In this document: positions 14,109-20,425 of the stretch, one piece after another
Position numbering within the stretch: position 1 is the stretch's first letter
How the letters are laid out: each line of letters begins with the position of its first letter
Origin: a virus
Reading direction: 5' to 3' (one strand)
Length of the DNA: 35,340 nt
Virus record (IMG/VR): IMGVR_UViG_3300030107_000940
Span: 1-35,340 of that record
Notes under the pieces: generated by a model
Database searches by the model: none
Told to the model about the DNA's origin: nothing
Seen by the model: the letters and a program-made list of their open reading frames with translations, nothing else
Translations under genes and position numbers: made by a program

Positions 14109-14999
14109 GTGAATAACATAGTACAACTAAACGCTAATAAACCTGAAGCATTCTCTGAAGATTCTCCATTATACTTTGATGTGTGGGAAAGACCTGCTTA
14201 TTTCAAAGGAAATGAAGATAAATATTACTTAGATCCTAATCATAAACATATAGTACGCATGTGGGACAATAAACCCATTAGCATTGGTACTGTTGGATCT
14301 AATTATACATTATTAAAGAACAAAACGTGGGGCGAAGCAGTAGAAGATGTCTTCATGCAGACCCTATCAAGGGAAGAACTTCATGGAGTACAGCGACGAG
14401 ATAGAATCTCACATTTGGGAGCTAAATCTGTCAGAGATTACATATTCCCAAACATCAAGGCAGATATCAACTCAGACAGAAGCTCCGTCAGCTTTCGAGC
14501 TATCACTGTTAATGGGTATGATGGTTCATCAAGCTTCAAGTTTTACCACGGAGCTATCGACTTTTTCTGTACGAATGGAATGGTCACAGGATCATATGAT
14601 ATGATCACTAGGAAACACACAAAAGGATTAACAATTCCTAACCTCACAGACAGACTAAGAAAATCAATAGAAATATTTTACAAGCAAGCAGAACAATGGA
14701 AGCACTGGGTAGGCAAGGAAATATCAGATGAAGACGCAGAACAATGTTATAAGGCGATGCCGAATATTTCCGACCGTCGAGTGTCACAACTCATGCGACA
14801 GTTCCAAATCGAAATTGGATCTCACGGCAGAACAGTGTGGGCTTTGTATTCGGCAGCTACATACTACGCATCCACAGATGACGGTGAGTTCCGTATTAGA
14901 GAGACTGAATCGGATCACCGAGCGACTACTCTCTTAAATAGAGAACAGCAAGTCCGTAGCTGGTTAAACACGGACGAATTTCAACAAGTAGCAGCTTAA
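14109..14999 (+). CDS. DUF932-like phage protein
   Basis: 296 residues from a GTG with an excellent AAGGAGG site. Family-like features are the VGSNYTLLKN strand (62-71), a beta-rich middle with SFRAITVNGYDGSSSFKF, and the signature FFCTNGMVTG (152-161) followed by helices. These match the DUF932/plasmid-like TIGR03299 group often found near phage and plasmid replication or recombination genes. The biochemical role is not established. It is the first and longest leader-proximal gene of the unit running to the Sak4-like gene, so it should be the most strongly expressed of that group. Confidence 0.78.
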   Translation: MNNIVQLNANKPEAFSEDSPLYFDVWERPAYFKGNEDKYYLDPNHKHIVRMWDNKPISIGTVGSNYTLLKNKTWGEAVEDVFMQTLSREELHGVQRRDRISHLGAKSVRDYIFPNIKADINSDRSSVSFRAITVNGYDGSSSFKFYHGAIDFFCTNGMVTGSYDMITRKHTKGLTIPNLTDRLRKSIEIFYKQAEQWKHWVGKEISDEDAEQCYKAMPNISDRRVSQLMRQFQIEIGSHGRTVWALYSAATYYASTDDGEFRIRETESDHRATTLLNREQQVRSWLNTDEFQQVAA

Positions 15000-15020
15000 G
15001 CCCAATGAAAGGGGAGAACT

Positions 15021-15518
15021 ATGTTTACTAAAGGAAATCTTGTGCGCCGAATCACTGAAGAAGGTGATGGAAAAATTATGATTGTAGAAGAAGATAGTGA
15101 CTCTTCAGGTATAACATTATGTAAAGAAGGATTTGGTATAGAAGGACAAGAACCTTTTGAATCTACATTTGATACTAATGATCTTGAATTAGTTGCTGAT
15201 AGCTTAGAAGAAAAAGAATCACAACCAATGGAACTCAATGAACCAGATAGAACAACAGAAGATATCCAGAATGATATATCTAAAATGTTTATCCAAGCAG
15301 TACAATATATGGAGTCTGCATTGGATGGAGAAAACATAGAACTAAGAATCTGCACAGAATATAGATCTGGAAACAATCTCGATGTTACATTTGAAGCAAG
15401 AGTACAATTCGATTCTTGGGTATCATCCAACAGCCTATTTAAATCAGCACAAATAGCAGTTAATCGTCATCTAGAAGATGAAGGACTAAACAAACTATCC
15501 CTTCCAATGTATAAGTGA
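15021..15518 (+). CDS. Hypothetical acidic protein (165 aa)
   Basis: 165 residues. Residues 1-60 look like a small beta-barrel (MFTKGNLVRRI ... GKIMIVEEDSDSSGITLC). A Glu/Asp-rich linker (60-85) joins this to an alpha/beta domain with helices and strands (ELRICTEYRSGNNLDVTFEARVQF). GGGGAG precedes the ATG. No family recognised. Possibly a nucleic-acid mimic or regulator given its acidity, but this is only composition. Confidence 0.7.
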   Translation: MFTKGNLVRRITEEGDGKIMIVEEDSDSSGITLCKEGFGIEGQEPFESTFDTNDLELVADSLEEKESQPMELNEPDRTTEDIQNDISKMFIQAVQYMESALDGENIELRICTEYRSGNNLDVTFEARVQFDSWVSSNSLFKSAQIAVNRHLEDEGLNKLSLPMYK

Positions 15519-15525
15519 GGGGATC

Positions 15526-16002
15526 ATGGATACCAAACAAATGATGATGGCAATAAATGATGCCGTATCAAATCTAAAAACTAATACAAAAGAAGTATTA
15601 GATTCCGCCACCGCTAAAGTCCAATTAGATCCCATAGAAAATAACGAAGAAGCTGATCAGGCATTTGATATATTCTATAGGCTGGCAAGGCATGAAGTAT
15701 TATCGGCACAGAACTCTTATATAAAGAAAGAGTTTGATGAGTCCAAGAAAGGATTAGATGACACTTTAAACAAAATGGGAATTAACCCGGAGCCAATACC
15801 GGGAACTACACAAGAACTATACCATGCTAATGGTATCAAATTCTCTAAACGCCAAAATAAAAATAGTACTCAAGTTAATACAACAGACTTATTAACTCAA
15901 CTGGCTCGGTTGGGGGTGGAAAAAGCTGTCGTTGATAAGGCGGTGGAAAACGCCACTAAAGAGAAGCGTGGAAATGTGTACTATATAATAGAGGTGGACT
16001 AA
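15526..16002 (+). CDS. Hypothetical protein (158 aa)
   Basis: 158 residues, GAGGGGATC just before the ATG. N-terminal helical half (ARHEVLSAQNSYIKKEFDES), then a linker with Pro-Glu-Pro, then a helical C-terminus LLTQLARLGVEKAVVDKAVENATKEKRG ending in a short strand YYIIEVD. The last stretch resembles a small DNA- or protein-binding helical domain. No family recognised. Its stop overlaps the next ATG by one base (TAATG). Confidence 0.68.
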   Translation: MDTKQMMMAINDAVSNLKTNTKEVLDSATAKVQLDPIENNEEADQAFDIFYRLARHEVLSAQNSYIKKEFDESKKGLDDTLNKMGINPEPIPGTTQELYHANGIKFSKRQNKNSTQVNTTDLLTQLARLGVEKAVVDKAVENATKEKRGNVYYIIEVD

Positions 16003-16289
16003 TGAAAGCAGACACTCCAATTGCTTTAGCATCCCTAAAAGAAATGTCACCAGAAGAAAGGGAGGTGTTACTTGTTGGGATACGGGAACGTAGACTTAAG
16101 CCCGTTAAAGTTTATGAAGAACTATCTCTGATGCAAGCTGAAGCCCGTAAAGAAGGACTAGAGAAACAATGGGAAAAGCAATTGGAGATGTTTGCGAAAG
16201 AATTAGAACGAGCAGACAAAGCTTACGATAAATTACAAGCACGACATACTAAGCTTCGTGCATTGGAATTAGAAATGGAGGCATTATGA
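16002..16289 (+). CDS. Hypothetical coiled-coil protein (95 aa)
   Basis: 95 residues. The first 40 residues resemble a short helical unit (LKEMSPEEREVLLVGIRERRLKPVKVYEE). Residues 45-95 are one long charged helix with heptad pattern (EKQWEKQLEMFAKELERADKAYDKLQARHTKLRALELEME), a probable coiled coil. TAATG coupling to the upstream gene and 4-nt overlap (ATGA) with the next one. Family not recognised. Confidence 0.68.
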   Translation: MKADTPIALASLKEMSPEEREVLLVGIRERRLKPVKVYEELSLMQAEARKEGLEKQWEKQLEMFAKELERADKAYDKLQARHTKLRALELEMEAL

Positions 16290-16567
16290 CATACAGCAAA
16301 GACAACCCAGACGTACCAGTAATTATTCATAGCCGTGAATGGCTAATAAATGTAGTTCAACAAGCCATTACGGCTAACAACGCAGTAATAGAATCAGTTA
16401 AACGCAAACGGGCTATAGCTGAGTCAGTAAGAAAGATGGACCTTGCTGATCTTAGACAACGCAGAGCGATGTTGCTGTGGGTACGGGACGATGTGATACG
16501 AGGGCGTGGCGTACCAGAAAACATTCAAATAAACCGAATAGGAAAGGATGTAACTCCTGATGAGTGA
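16286..16567 (+). CDS. Hypothetical protein (93 aa)
   Basis: 93 residues, starts in the ATGA overlap with the preceding gene. Largely helical and basic (AVIESVKRKRAIAESVRKMDLADLRQRRAMLLWVRDDVIRGRGV), suggesting nucleic-acid or protein contact. No family recognised. Overlaps the next small gene by 8 nt. Confidence 0.65.
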   Translation: MTYSKDNPDVPVIIHSREWLINVVQQAITANNAVIESVKRKRAIAESVRKMDLADLRQRRAMLLWVRDDVIRGRGVPENIQINRIGKDVTPDE

Positions 16568-16721
16568 CAATAATAGTTTGCTGGATATCCCTGAGTTTTT
16601 ACGAAGGAATCCAAAAATAAAACAAGCTGCGGAAGCTTATGAAAGAACAGATTTCTTAGACAAAAAAGAGGAGGAAAAACCAAATGAGAGCAAGAGAAAT
16701 ACGAGAAGCATTGCAGCATGA
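16560..16721 (+). CDS. Small protein with IPEFLRR motif (53 aa)
   Basis: ATG at 16560 inside the end of the upstream gene, stop at 16719-16721. The peptide starts SDNNSLLDIPEFLRRNPKIK and continues with a charged helical tail; the D-I-P-x-F-L-R-R core recurs in many small phage proteins of unknown role. AAGGA is found 13 nt upstream. It overlaps the following 73-aa gene by 38 nt in another frame, which is more than is usual here, so one of the two may use a later start. Confidence 0.6.
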   Translation: MSDNNSLLDIPEFLRRNPKIKQAAEAYERTDFLDKKEEEKPNESKRNTRSIAA

Positions 16722-16905
16722 CTACGAACCTAAACTAGTCAACTGTATGTGCGCGATAGCGGAATCGTTATCAGCACAACAACAAGAGATACAAACTTTA
16801 GCTGAGATGTTGAACCAGTTATCAGATATCTTAATGCAACTTGGAGCAACTACTGAAGCAGCTACTAATGCTGTAGATGAAATAAAGAAGCAAAGGCAAA
16901 ACTAA
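16684..16905 (+). CDS. Hypothetical helical protein (73 aa)
   Basis: 73 residues with a GAGGAGGAAAA site about 7 nt before the ATG, the best site in this cluster. The chain is one or two long helices with hydrophobic heptads (LVNCMCAIAESLSAQQQEIQTLAEMLNQLSDILMQL), probably a coiled coil or helical bundle. No family recognised. Its stop overlaps the start of the nuclease gene by one base (TAATG). Confidence 0.68.
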   Translation: MRAREIREALQHDYEPKLVNCMCAIAESLSAQQQEIQTLAEMLNQLSDILMQLGATTEAATNAVDEIKKQRQN

Positions 16906-18017
16906 TGAGCAACTTCTTCAAGCTAAAAGATCTAAATACAAGGATGGCTACCAATGAAGATTCTCATTTACCGGCTTATGATCACACTAAACTTAGTGCA
17001 GTCAATACTTGCCCAACATGGGGTATACTTAGGTACTCGCATCACAAGAAGATGCCGGGAGAAGCAAGGGCTATGGCATTGGAAGCTGGATCAGCTTCAC
17101 ATGAAGCTTTTGCGGCTATACGCTTATACCAGTACAAATACTTTCAAGCTAAGAGCGAAACTCAACGAGATATCGCAAAGGCCGCTGGCATACGTCTTTT
17201 TGGAAATGATAGGTATCAACGTCTATGCAGTGTTCTATCTGAAACCGCTACACATAGAACCAACGCTATCAACTTCGCAATCGAATCAATTGAATCAACA
17301 GACTTCTACGACGACATTGGAGATAGTAGACGAACCCTCTCAAACATCTCAGAAAGCATCATAGCTTATATAGATGCTTATGATATGGAACGATATCCTA
17401 TCTGGGAACGCAACCCAGAAGATCCCAACTCTGATATCGGAATAGAAATTCCATTCGATATTGTTGTAAGTATTGAATGGGACAATGCCATGTTTCCAAT
17501 AGCAATTGATGGCAATAACTTAACATCTAAAACAATAGAATGTAGATTCACTGGTAAATTAGATGGATTACATTGGAACAAAGATAAACTAATTGTAATC
17601 GAAAATAAAACTGGCGCACGATTAGATGATAGCTGGTTAGCTCAATGGATACTATCTCATCAAATCACTGGATACTGTATAGCAGCAGCTACATTCACAA
17701 ACATCTCTTGCTTACATGCATTAGTATCTGGAATGAGAATCCCAATAGGTAAAGTACCAGCCGAAGGAATAAGAAAAGAACTAGTACCAAGAAGTTCTAT
17801 CTTATTTGAGAAGTGGGCGAACTGGTTTGTTACATCCGTTGAAACAGAACAACAATGGAGAAACAATGTAGTTGACGCTCCCATGTATACACATAGCTGC
17901 AATAGATATTTTCGTAGCTGCTCATTTCTTCCATTCTGCGCTGCTGAAAGTGTAAATGAAAAGAAACAAATCATTGAAGAAATGGATATAGATGAATGGA
18001 GTCCTCTACACGATTAA
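16905..18017 (+). CDS. Cas4/RecB-like PD-(D/E)XK nuclease with Fe-S cysteines
   Basis: 370 residues. Nuclease core: GSASH (62-66, motif with His66), E181 in IGIEIPF, the GKLDGL turn (Asp220), VIENKTG (Glu233-x-Lys235, the E-x-K of the family) and QITGY (253-257, QxxxY motif). Four cysteines for a 4Fe-4S cluster: Cys36 (NTCPTW) and a C-terminal trio Cys332, Cys339, Cys345. This is the Cas4/AddB pattern. Members degrade or process DNA ends, typically 5'-3' exonuclease on single strands. It lies upstream of the Sak4-like ATPase and SSB-like protein, so it probably supplies the resection step of phage recombination. Confidence 0.85.
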   Translation: MSNFFKLKDLNTRMATNEDSHLPAYDHTKLSAVNTCPTWGILRYSHHKKMPGEARAMALEAGSASHEAFAAIRLYQYKYFQAKSETQRDIAKAAGIRLFGNDRYQRLCSVLSETATHRTNAINFAIESIESTDFYDDIGDSRRTLSNISESIIAYIDAYDMERYPIWERNPEDPNSDIGIEIPFDIVVSIEWDNAMFPIAIDGNNLTSKTIECRFTGKLDGLHWNKDKLIVIENKTGARLDDSWLAQWILSHQITGYCIAAATFTNISCLHALVSGMRIPIGKVPAEGIRKELVPRSSILFEKWANWFVTSVETEQQWRNNVVDAPMYTHSCNRYFRSCSFLPFCAAESVNEKKQIIEEMDIDEWSPLHD

Positions 18018-18211
18018 GCATAATAGTTAATGAAGCTTTTATCGTAATAAGAGGACAGATCAGTAAAGGTCTATCCTTCTATGGACCCTTTAGTACATAT
18101 CAAGAAGCTAAAGATTTCTGTGGTAAAAGCCTTTCTGCGGAAACAACAGAAATAACAACAATAAGAAAGGAGACAGTAGTATATGAGCAAGATGACTCTG
18201 GGAACAATTGA
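17996..18211 (+). CDS. Hypothetical small protein (71 aa)
   Basis: 71 residues. The ATG at 17996 lies 22 nt inside the nuclease gene and no strong binding site is seen, so the start is uncertain, although this is the only ATG/GTG/TTG near. The core (FIVIRGQISKGLSFYGPFSTYQEAKDF) resembles the small alpha/beta proteins common in phages. No family recognised. It overlaps the Sak4-like gene by 29 nt. Confidence 0.5.
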   Translation: MESSTRLSIIVNEAFIVIRGQISKGLSFYGPFSTYQEAKDFCGKSLSAETTEITTIRKETVVYEQDDSGNN

Positions 18212-18980
18212 AGTTACTACTCCCAAAACACAAGTCCGTAGAATGAGTATGATTATTTGGGGACCATCTGGTGCTGGTAAAACAACACTAGCTGCTACAG
18301 CTCCTAGACCTATTCTATGGGTAAACTTTGATCCCGATGGTACTTCGTCCCTAATGGATCAAGATGGAATCTACATAGCCGATTTCAGCATGGAAAATCC
18401 TAATAAAGTCGTAACATTCAAACATGAAAATGCTGGAGGGATTAAACAGATTCTAGAAGAAAATCCTGACATCCAAACTGTTGTATTTGATTCAGTAACA
18501 TCATTTAACGAGATGTCACTGAAACATGGAATAACAGAAGTCCGAGGAGCAACTATGGAAATGCCAACACTCCAAGGATACGGAAGACGGAACAGTTATA
18601 CCATGCAAGGAATTATGTCAGTAGTTAAAGCAACTGGCGCAGCCAATAAACATGTAATCTTCATAGCACATGAAGATGCCCCGGCTAAAGATGAACTAAC
18701 AGGAGCCATAATGGTTTCAATCCTTGTCGGTGGTAAAATGCAGTCTGAAATACCAATCAAGTTGTCTGAAGTTTGGCATCTTGAAGATACCGGGAAGAAT
18801 AGAAAAATAACTATACGTTCTTCGCGCCTTCGCAAGCCTATGAAATCTCGGATGTTTATTTCTAGTGGAGATAGTGACTTCACATGGAATTTCGATCCCG
18901 AATCATGGAAGGGGGAGGGAATAACTGATTGGTATGAAAGATGGGTAGATGGAAACGGAAAGAAAATCAACCTACCCTGA
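18183..18980 (+). CDS. Sak4-like RecA-fold ATPase (single-strand annealing)
   Basis: 265 residues with P-loop GPSGAGKT (27-34), Walker B-like hydrophobic strand TVVFDSVT (99-106), a long middle and a C-terminal strand set. This is the AAA_24/Sak4 pattern: a short RecA-core that anneals or promotes strand exchange. AAGGAG lies about 9 nt before the ATG. It ends its unit, with a dyad straight after the stop and the SSB-like gene next under its own promoter, the usual Sak4-SSB pairing. Sak4 needs SSB for activity in characterised phages, so these two likely work together. Confidence 0.85.
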   Translation: MSKMTLGTIEVTTPKTQVRRMSMIIWGPSGAGKTTLAATAPRPILWVNFDPDGTSSLMDQDGIYIADFSMENPNKVVTFKHENAGGIKQILEENPDIQTVVFDSVTSFNEMSLKHGITEVRGATMEMPTLQGYGRRNSYTMQGIMSVVKATGAANKHVIFIAHEDAPAKDELTGAIMVSILVGGKMQSEIPIKLSEVWHLEDTGKNRKITIRSSRLRKPMKSRMFISSGDSDFTWNFDPESWKGEGITDWYERWVDGNGKKINLP

Positions 18981-19003
18981 CACACAACTATATATAGTGT
19001 GTC
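18978..19003 (+). promoter_or_regulatory. TGACACACA dyad after the Sak4-like gene
   Basis: GACACAC (18979-18985) and GTGTGTC (18997-19003) form a 7-bp inverted repeat starting in the stop codon. Inside lies the 12-bp palindrome ACTATATATAGT. It is either a hairpin at the transcript end or an operator. It shares the TGACACACAAC start with the 14045 promoter. Confidence 0.5.
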
Positions 19004-19032
19004 TACTAATACTAACTACTAGATACAGGGGC

Positions 19033-19061
19033 TGGACTAGCAGTTAGGATGCCACTATAAT
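19033..19061 (+). promoter_or_regulatory. Promoter of the SSB-like gene
   Basis: TGGACT (19033-19038, 4 of 6 to the -35 consensus), 17-nt spacer, perfect TATAAT (19056-19061). The start codon at 19103 follows after a leader of about 35 nt with AAGGAGAA. Confidence 0.55.
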
Positions 19062-19102
19062 TACCAGTTCCACAATAAAACAGACAATAAAGGAGAACAT
19101 AC

Positions 19103-19519
19103 ATGTCTGAAGAACTAGCAAGCATCGTTGAATTCAGTGTAGATCTTAAGAATCAAGATGCCCCAGAACCACTTCCGGCTGGATCTTATACCGGGGTAGT
19201 GCGTAATGCTGAAGTTAAAGAATCTCAGCGTGGCACTCGGTATGCTGCCGTAAGCTTTCATATTAGCGCGGACCAATTCCCTGCTGATTATAAAGATGGT
19301 TCTGACGATGGATTAACTCTTATCTATCGTCGAGTCGGACTTGAGGATAATCCCCAAGCTCGGTATGGAACTAAGCGGTTCATCGAAGCAATTGGTGCGC
19401 CACTTAGCAAGTCGGTTGATGTTTCCGAATGGGTAGGTATGGAAGCAGCACTGGAAGTCGTACATGACACCTATGAAGGTGTTACACGCGCCGTGATCAA
19501 TCGAGTTCATGCGGCGTAA
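19103..19519 (+). CDS. Single-stranded DNA-binding protein (DUF669-like)
   Basis: 138 residues. After an acidic N-terminus the chain has the repeating beta-strand pattern of an OB-fold: PLPAGSYTGVVRNAEVKESQRGTRYAAVSFHIS, then LTLIYRRVGLE, and the C-terminal EAALEVVHDTYEGVTRAVINRV. This AGSY...A-E-x-K-x-(S/T) sequence style is typical of DUF669-like or gp2.5-like phage proteins that coat single-stranded DNA. No acidic C-terminal tail, unlike bacterial SSB. It has its own promoter and is followed by a strong hairpin, so expression may be higher than its neighbours. Placed beside the Sak4-like gene. Confidence 0.75.
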   Translation: MSEELASIVEFSVDLKNQDAPEPLPAGSYTGVVRNAEVKESQRGTRYAAVSFHISADQFPADYKDGSDDGLTLIYRRVGLEDNPQARYGTKRFIEAIGAPLSKSVDVSEWVGMEAALEVVHDTYEGVTRAVINRVHAA

Positions 19520-19549
19520 TTAAGATCGCTCCTAATTACAAAGTGTGAA

Positions 19550-19583
19550 GGGAGGTAGGTTTCACCTCATGGGCCTACCTCCC
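19550..19583 (+). other. Purine-arm hairpin after the SSB-like gene
   Basis: GGGAGGTAGG (19550-19559) is perfectly complementary to CCTACCTCCC (19574-19583), loop 14. GC-rich 10-bp stem, no T-run, so at best a weak terminator or RNA-stabilising end. The left arm resembles a ribosome binding site followed by an ATG at 19569 in the loop. Confidence 0.65.
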
Positions 19584-19612
19584 ACCTACATTAAATATAA
19601 AAGGAGAGGCAA

Positions 19613-19834
19613 ATGGCAGTAGAAAATAAAGCCAGTAAGCCAAAGTTCACAAGAACAGCTAAACCTGTCTACGCAATTATGTCCGTAGAAGATGGAAACG
19701 GTAATATAATGGATCTAACTAAAGAGAATGTTACGATCCATCGCGTAGAGAAAAATGCTGAAGCCGTACTAGAGGCTTTAGATGCAGGAACGCTTCCAAA
19801 AGGATGCTTCTATAAAAGAATTGCACTCGCTTAA
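19613..19834 (+). CDS. Hypothetical protein (73 aa) between two hairpins
   Basis: 73 residues, AAGGAGAGG about 7 nt before the ATG. A short basic N-terminus (ENKASKPKFTRTAKPVYA) precedes a compact alpha/beta core (IMSVEDGNGNIMDLTKENVTIHRVEKNAEAVLEALD) and KGCFYKRIAL. This is similar in style to small phage proteins near SSB genes; no family can be named. It stands alone between GC-rich hairpins on both sides, so it may be a separately processed or separately expressed transcript. Confidence 0.68.
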   Translation: MAVENKASKPKFTRTAKPVYAIMSVEDGNGNIMDLTKENVTIHRVEKNAEAVLEALDAGTLPKGCFYKRIALA

Positions 19835-19849
19835 GGTGTGAAAAAAGAT

Positions 19850-19882
19850 ATCTCTCGATTAGAGCGATACTGATTGAGAGAT
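19850..19882 (+). other. Hairpin after the 73-aa gene
   Basis: ATCTCTC (19850-19856) pairs with GAGAGAT (19876-19882), 19-nt loop, 15 nt after the stop; an A6 run sits before it. Immediately followed by the next hairpin (19885-19920). Confidence 0.45.
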
Positions 19883-19884
19883 TA

Positions 19885-19920
19885 GGGGAGAGGTACAGAT
19901 TGAACCTCCGGCCTCTCCCC
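19885..19920 (+). other. Purine-arm hairpin, GC-rich
   Basis: GGGGAGAGG (19885-19893) pairs perfectly with CCTCTCCCC (19912-19920), loop 18. No clear T-run follows. Third member of the purine-left, pyrimidine-right set. Confidence 0.6.
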
Positions 19921-19929
19921 ACCTTTCTA

Positions 19930-19958
19930 TTGACACACAAAGGAATGTGTGGTATGCC
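19930..19958 (+). promoter_or_regulatory. TGACACACA element, copy near the zinc-ribbon-like gene
   Basis: TTGACA (19930-19935), 17-nt spacer, TATGCC with TGG before it. Same pattern as the promoter at 14045. The -10 overlaps the start codon at 19954, so if this is a promoter it feeds 20123 and downstream genes rather than the 71-aa gene; it may act purely as an operator. Confidence 0.4.
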
Positions 19959-20169
19959 TAAAAATAACAAGAAGGAACATAAGCATGAATGGAATTTAGT
20001 AAGTGATTACTGTATCCATTGTGGGCTTAGTAGAATACATAGTGAAGATGTTCTATATCCTTGTATAAGAAATGAAAAAGTAACAGCAATTTCTCACATA
20101 AGATTCATAGCTAGGAATCCAAATGGCATACGAACCTCCACTCAAAATAGCAATACCAACTCCAAGTGA
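19954..20169 (+). CDS. Small Cys/His protein (71 aa)
   Basis: 71 residues from the ATG at 19954, with AAGGA about 9 nt upstream; a nearby ATG at 19945 would add three residues. HKHEW followed by CIHCG (HxHxn-CxxC) suggests one metal site, resembling short phage zinc proteins. A further Cys is seen in YPCIRN. Role unknown. It overlaps the next gene by 47 nt, so its C-terminus is doubtful as a functional element. Confidence 0.5.
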   Translation: MPKNNKKEHKHEWNLVSDYCIHCGLSRIHSEDVLYPCIRNEKVTAISHIRFIARNPNGIRTSTQNSNTNSK

Positions 20170-20425
20170 AATACCACAAGGCTTCGGACCAAATTCCACA
20201 GGAAGAAAAGGCGGCAACTTAAGAATCCGTTGTACTGACAAAGAGTATAACGCGATAGCTTATGAAGCCTCCAAGCTAAACTTATCGTTAGCAATGTTCT
20301 GTAGATGGTGTTCCGTTCAAGTAGCCCAAAAGCTAAAAGAACATAGGGATATGGAATCTACAGCCATATCTATTGGAGAAACAGATGACAGCATTAAAGA
20401 AAATGGAGTACGAAGAGGAGCTTGA
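20123..20425 (+). CDS. Ribbon-helix-helix-like DNA-binding protein
   Basis: 100 residues, AGGAA about 5 nt before the ATG. A disordered Pro-rich N-terminus (1-30) precedes LRIRCTDKEYNAIAYEASKLNLSLAMFCRWCSVQVAQKLKEH (33-74), which fits one strand plus two helices of the Arc/MetJ type, followed by an acidic tail. Such proteins usually bind operators as dimers. It may regulate the operator-like dyads nearby, e.g. TGACACACA, which is inference. It overlaps the RecD-like gene by 41 nt. Confidence 0.6.
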   Translation: MAYEPPLKIAIPTPSEIPQGFGPNSTGRKGGNLRIRCTDKEYNAIAYEASKLNLSLAMFCRWCSVQVAQKLKEHRDMESTAISIGETDDSIKENGVRRGA

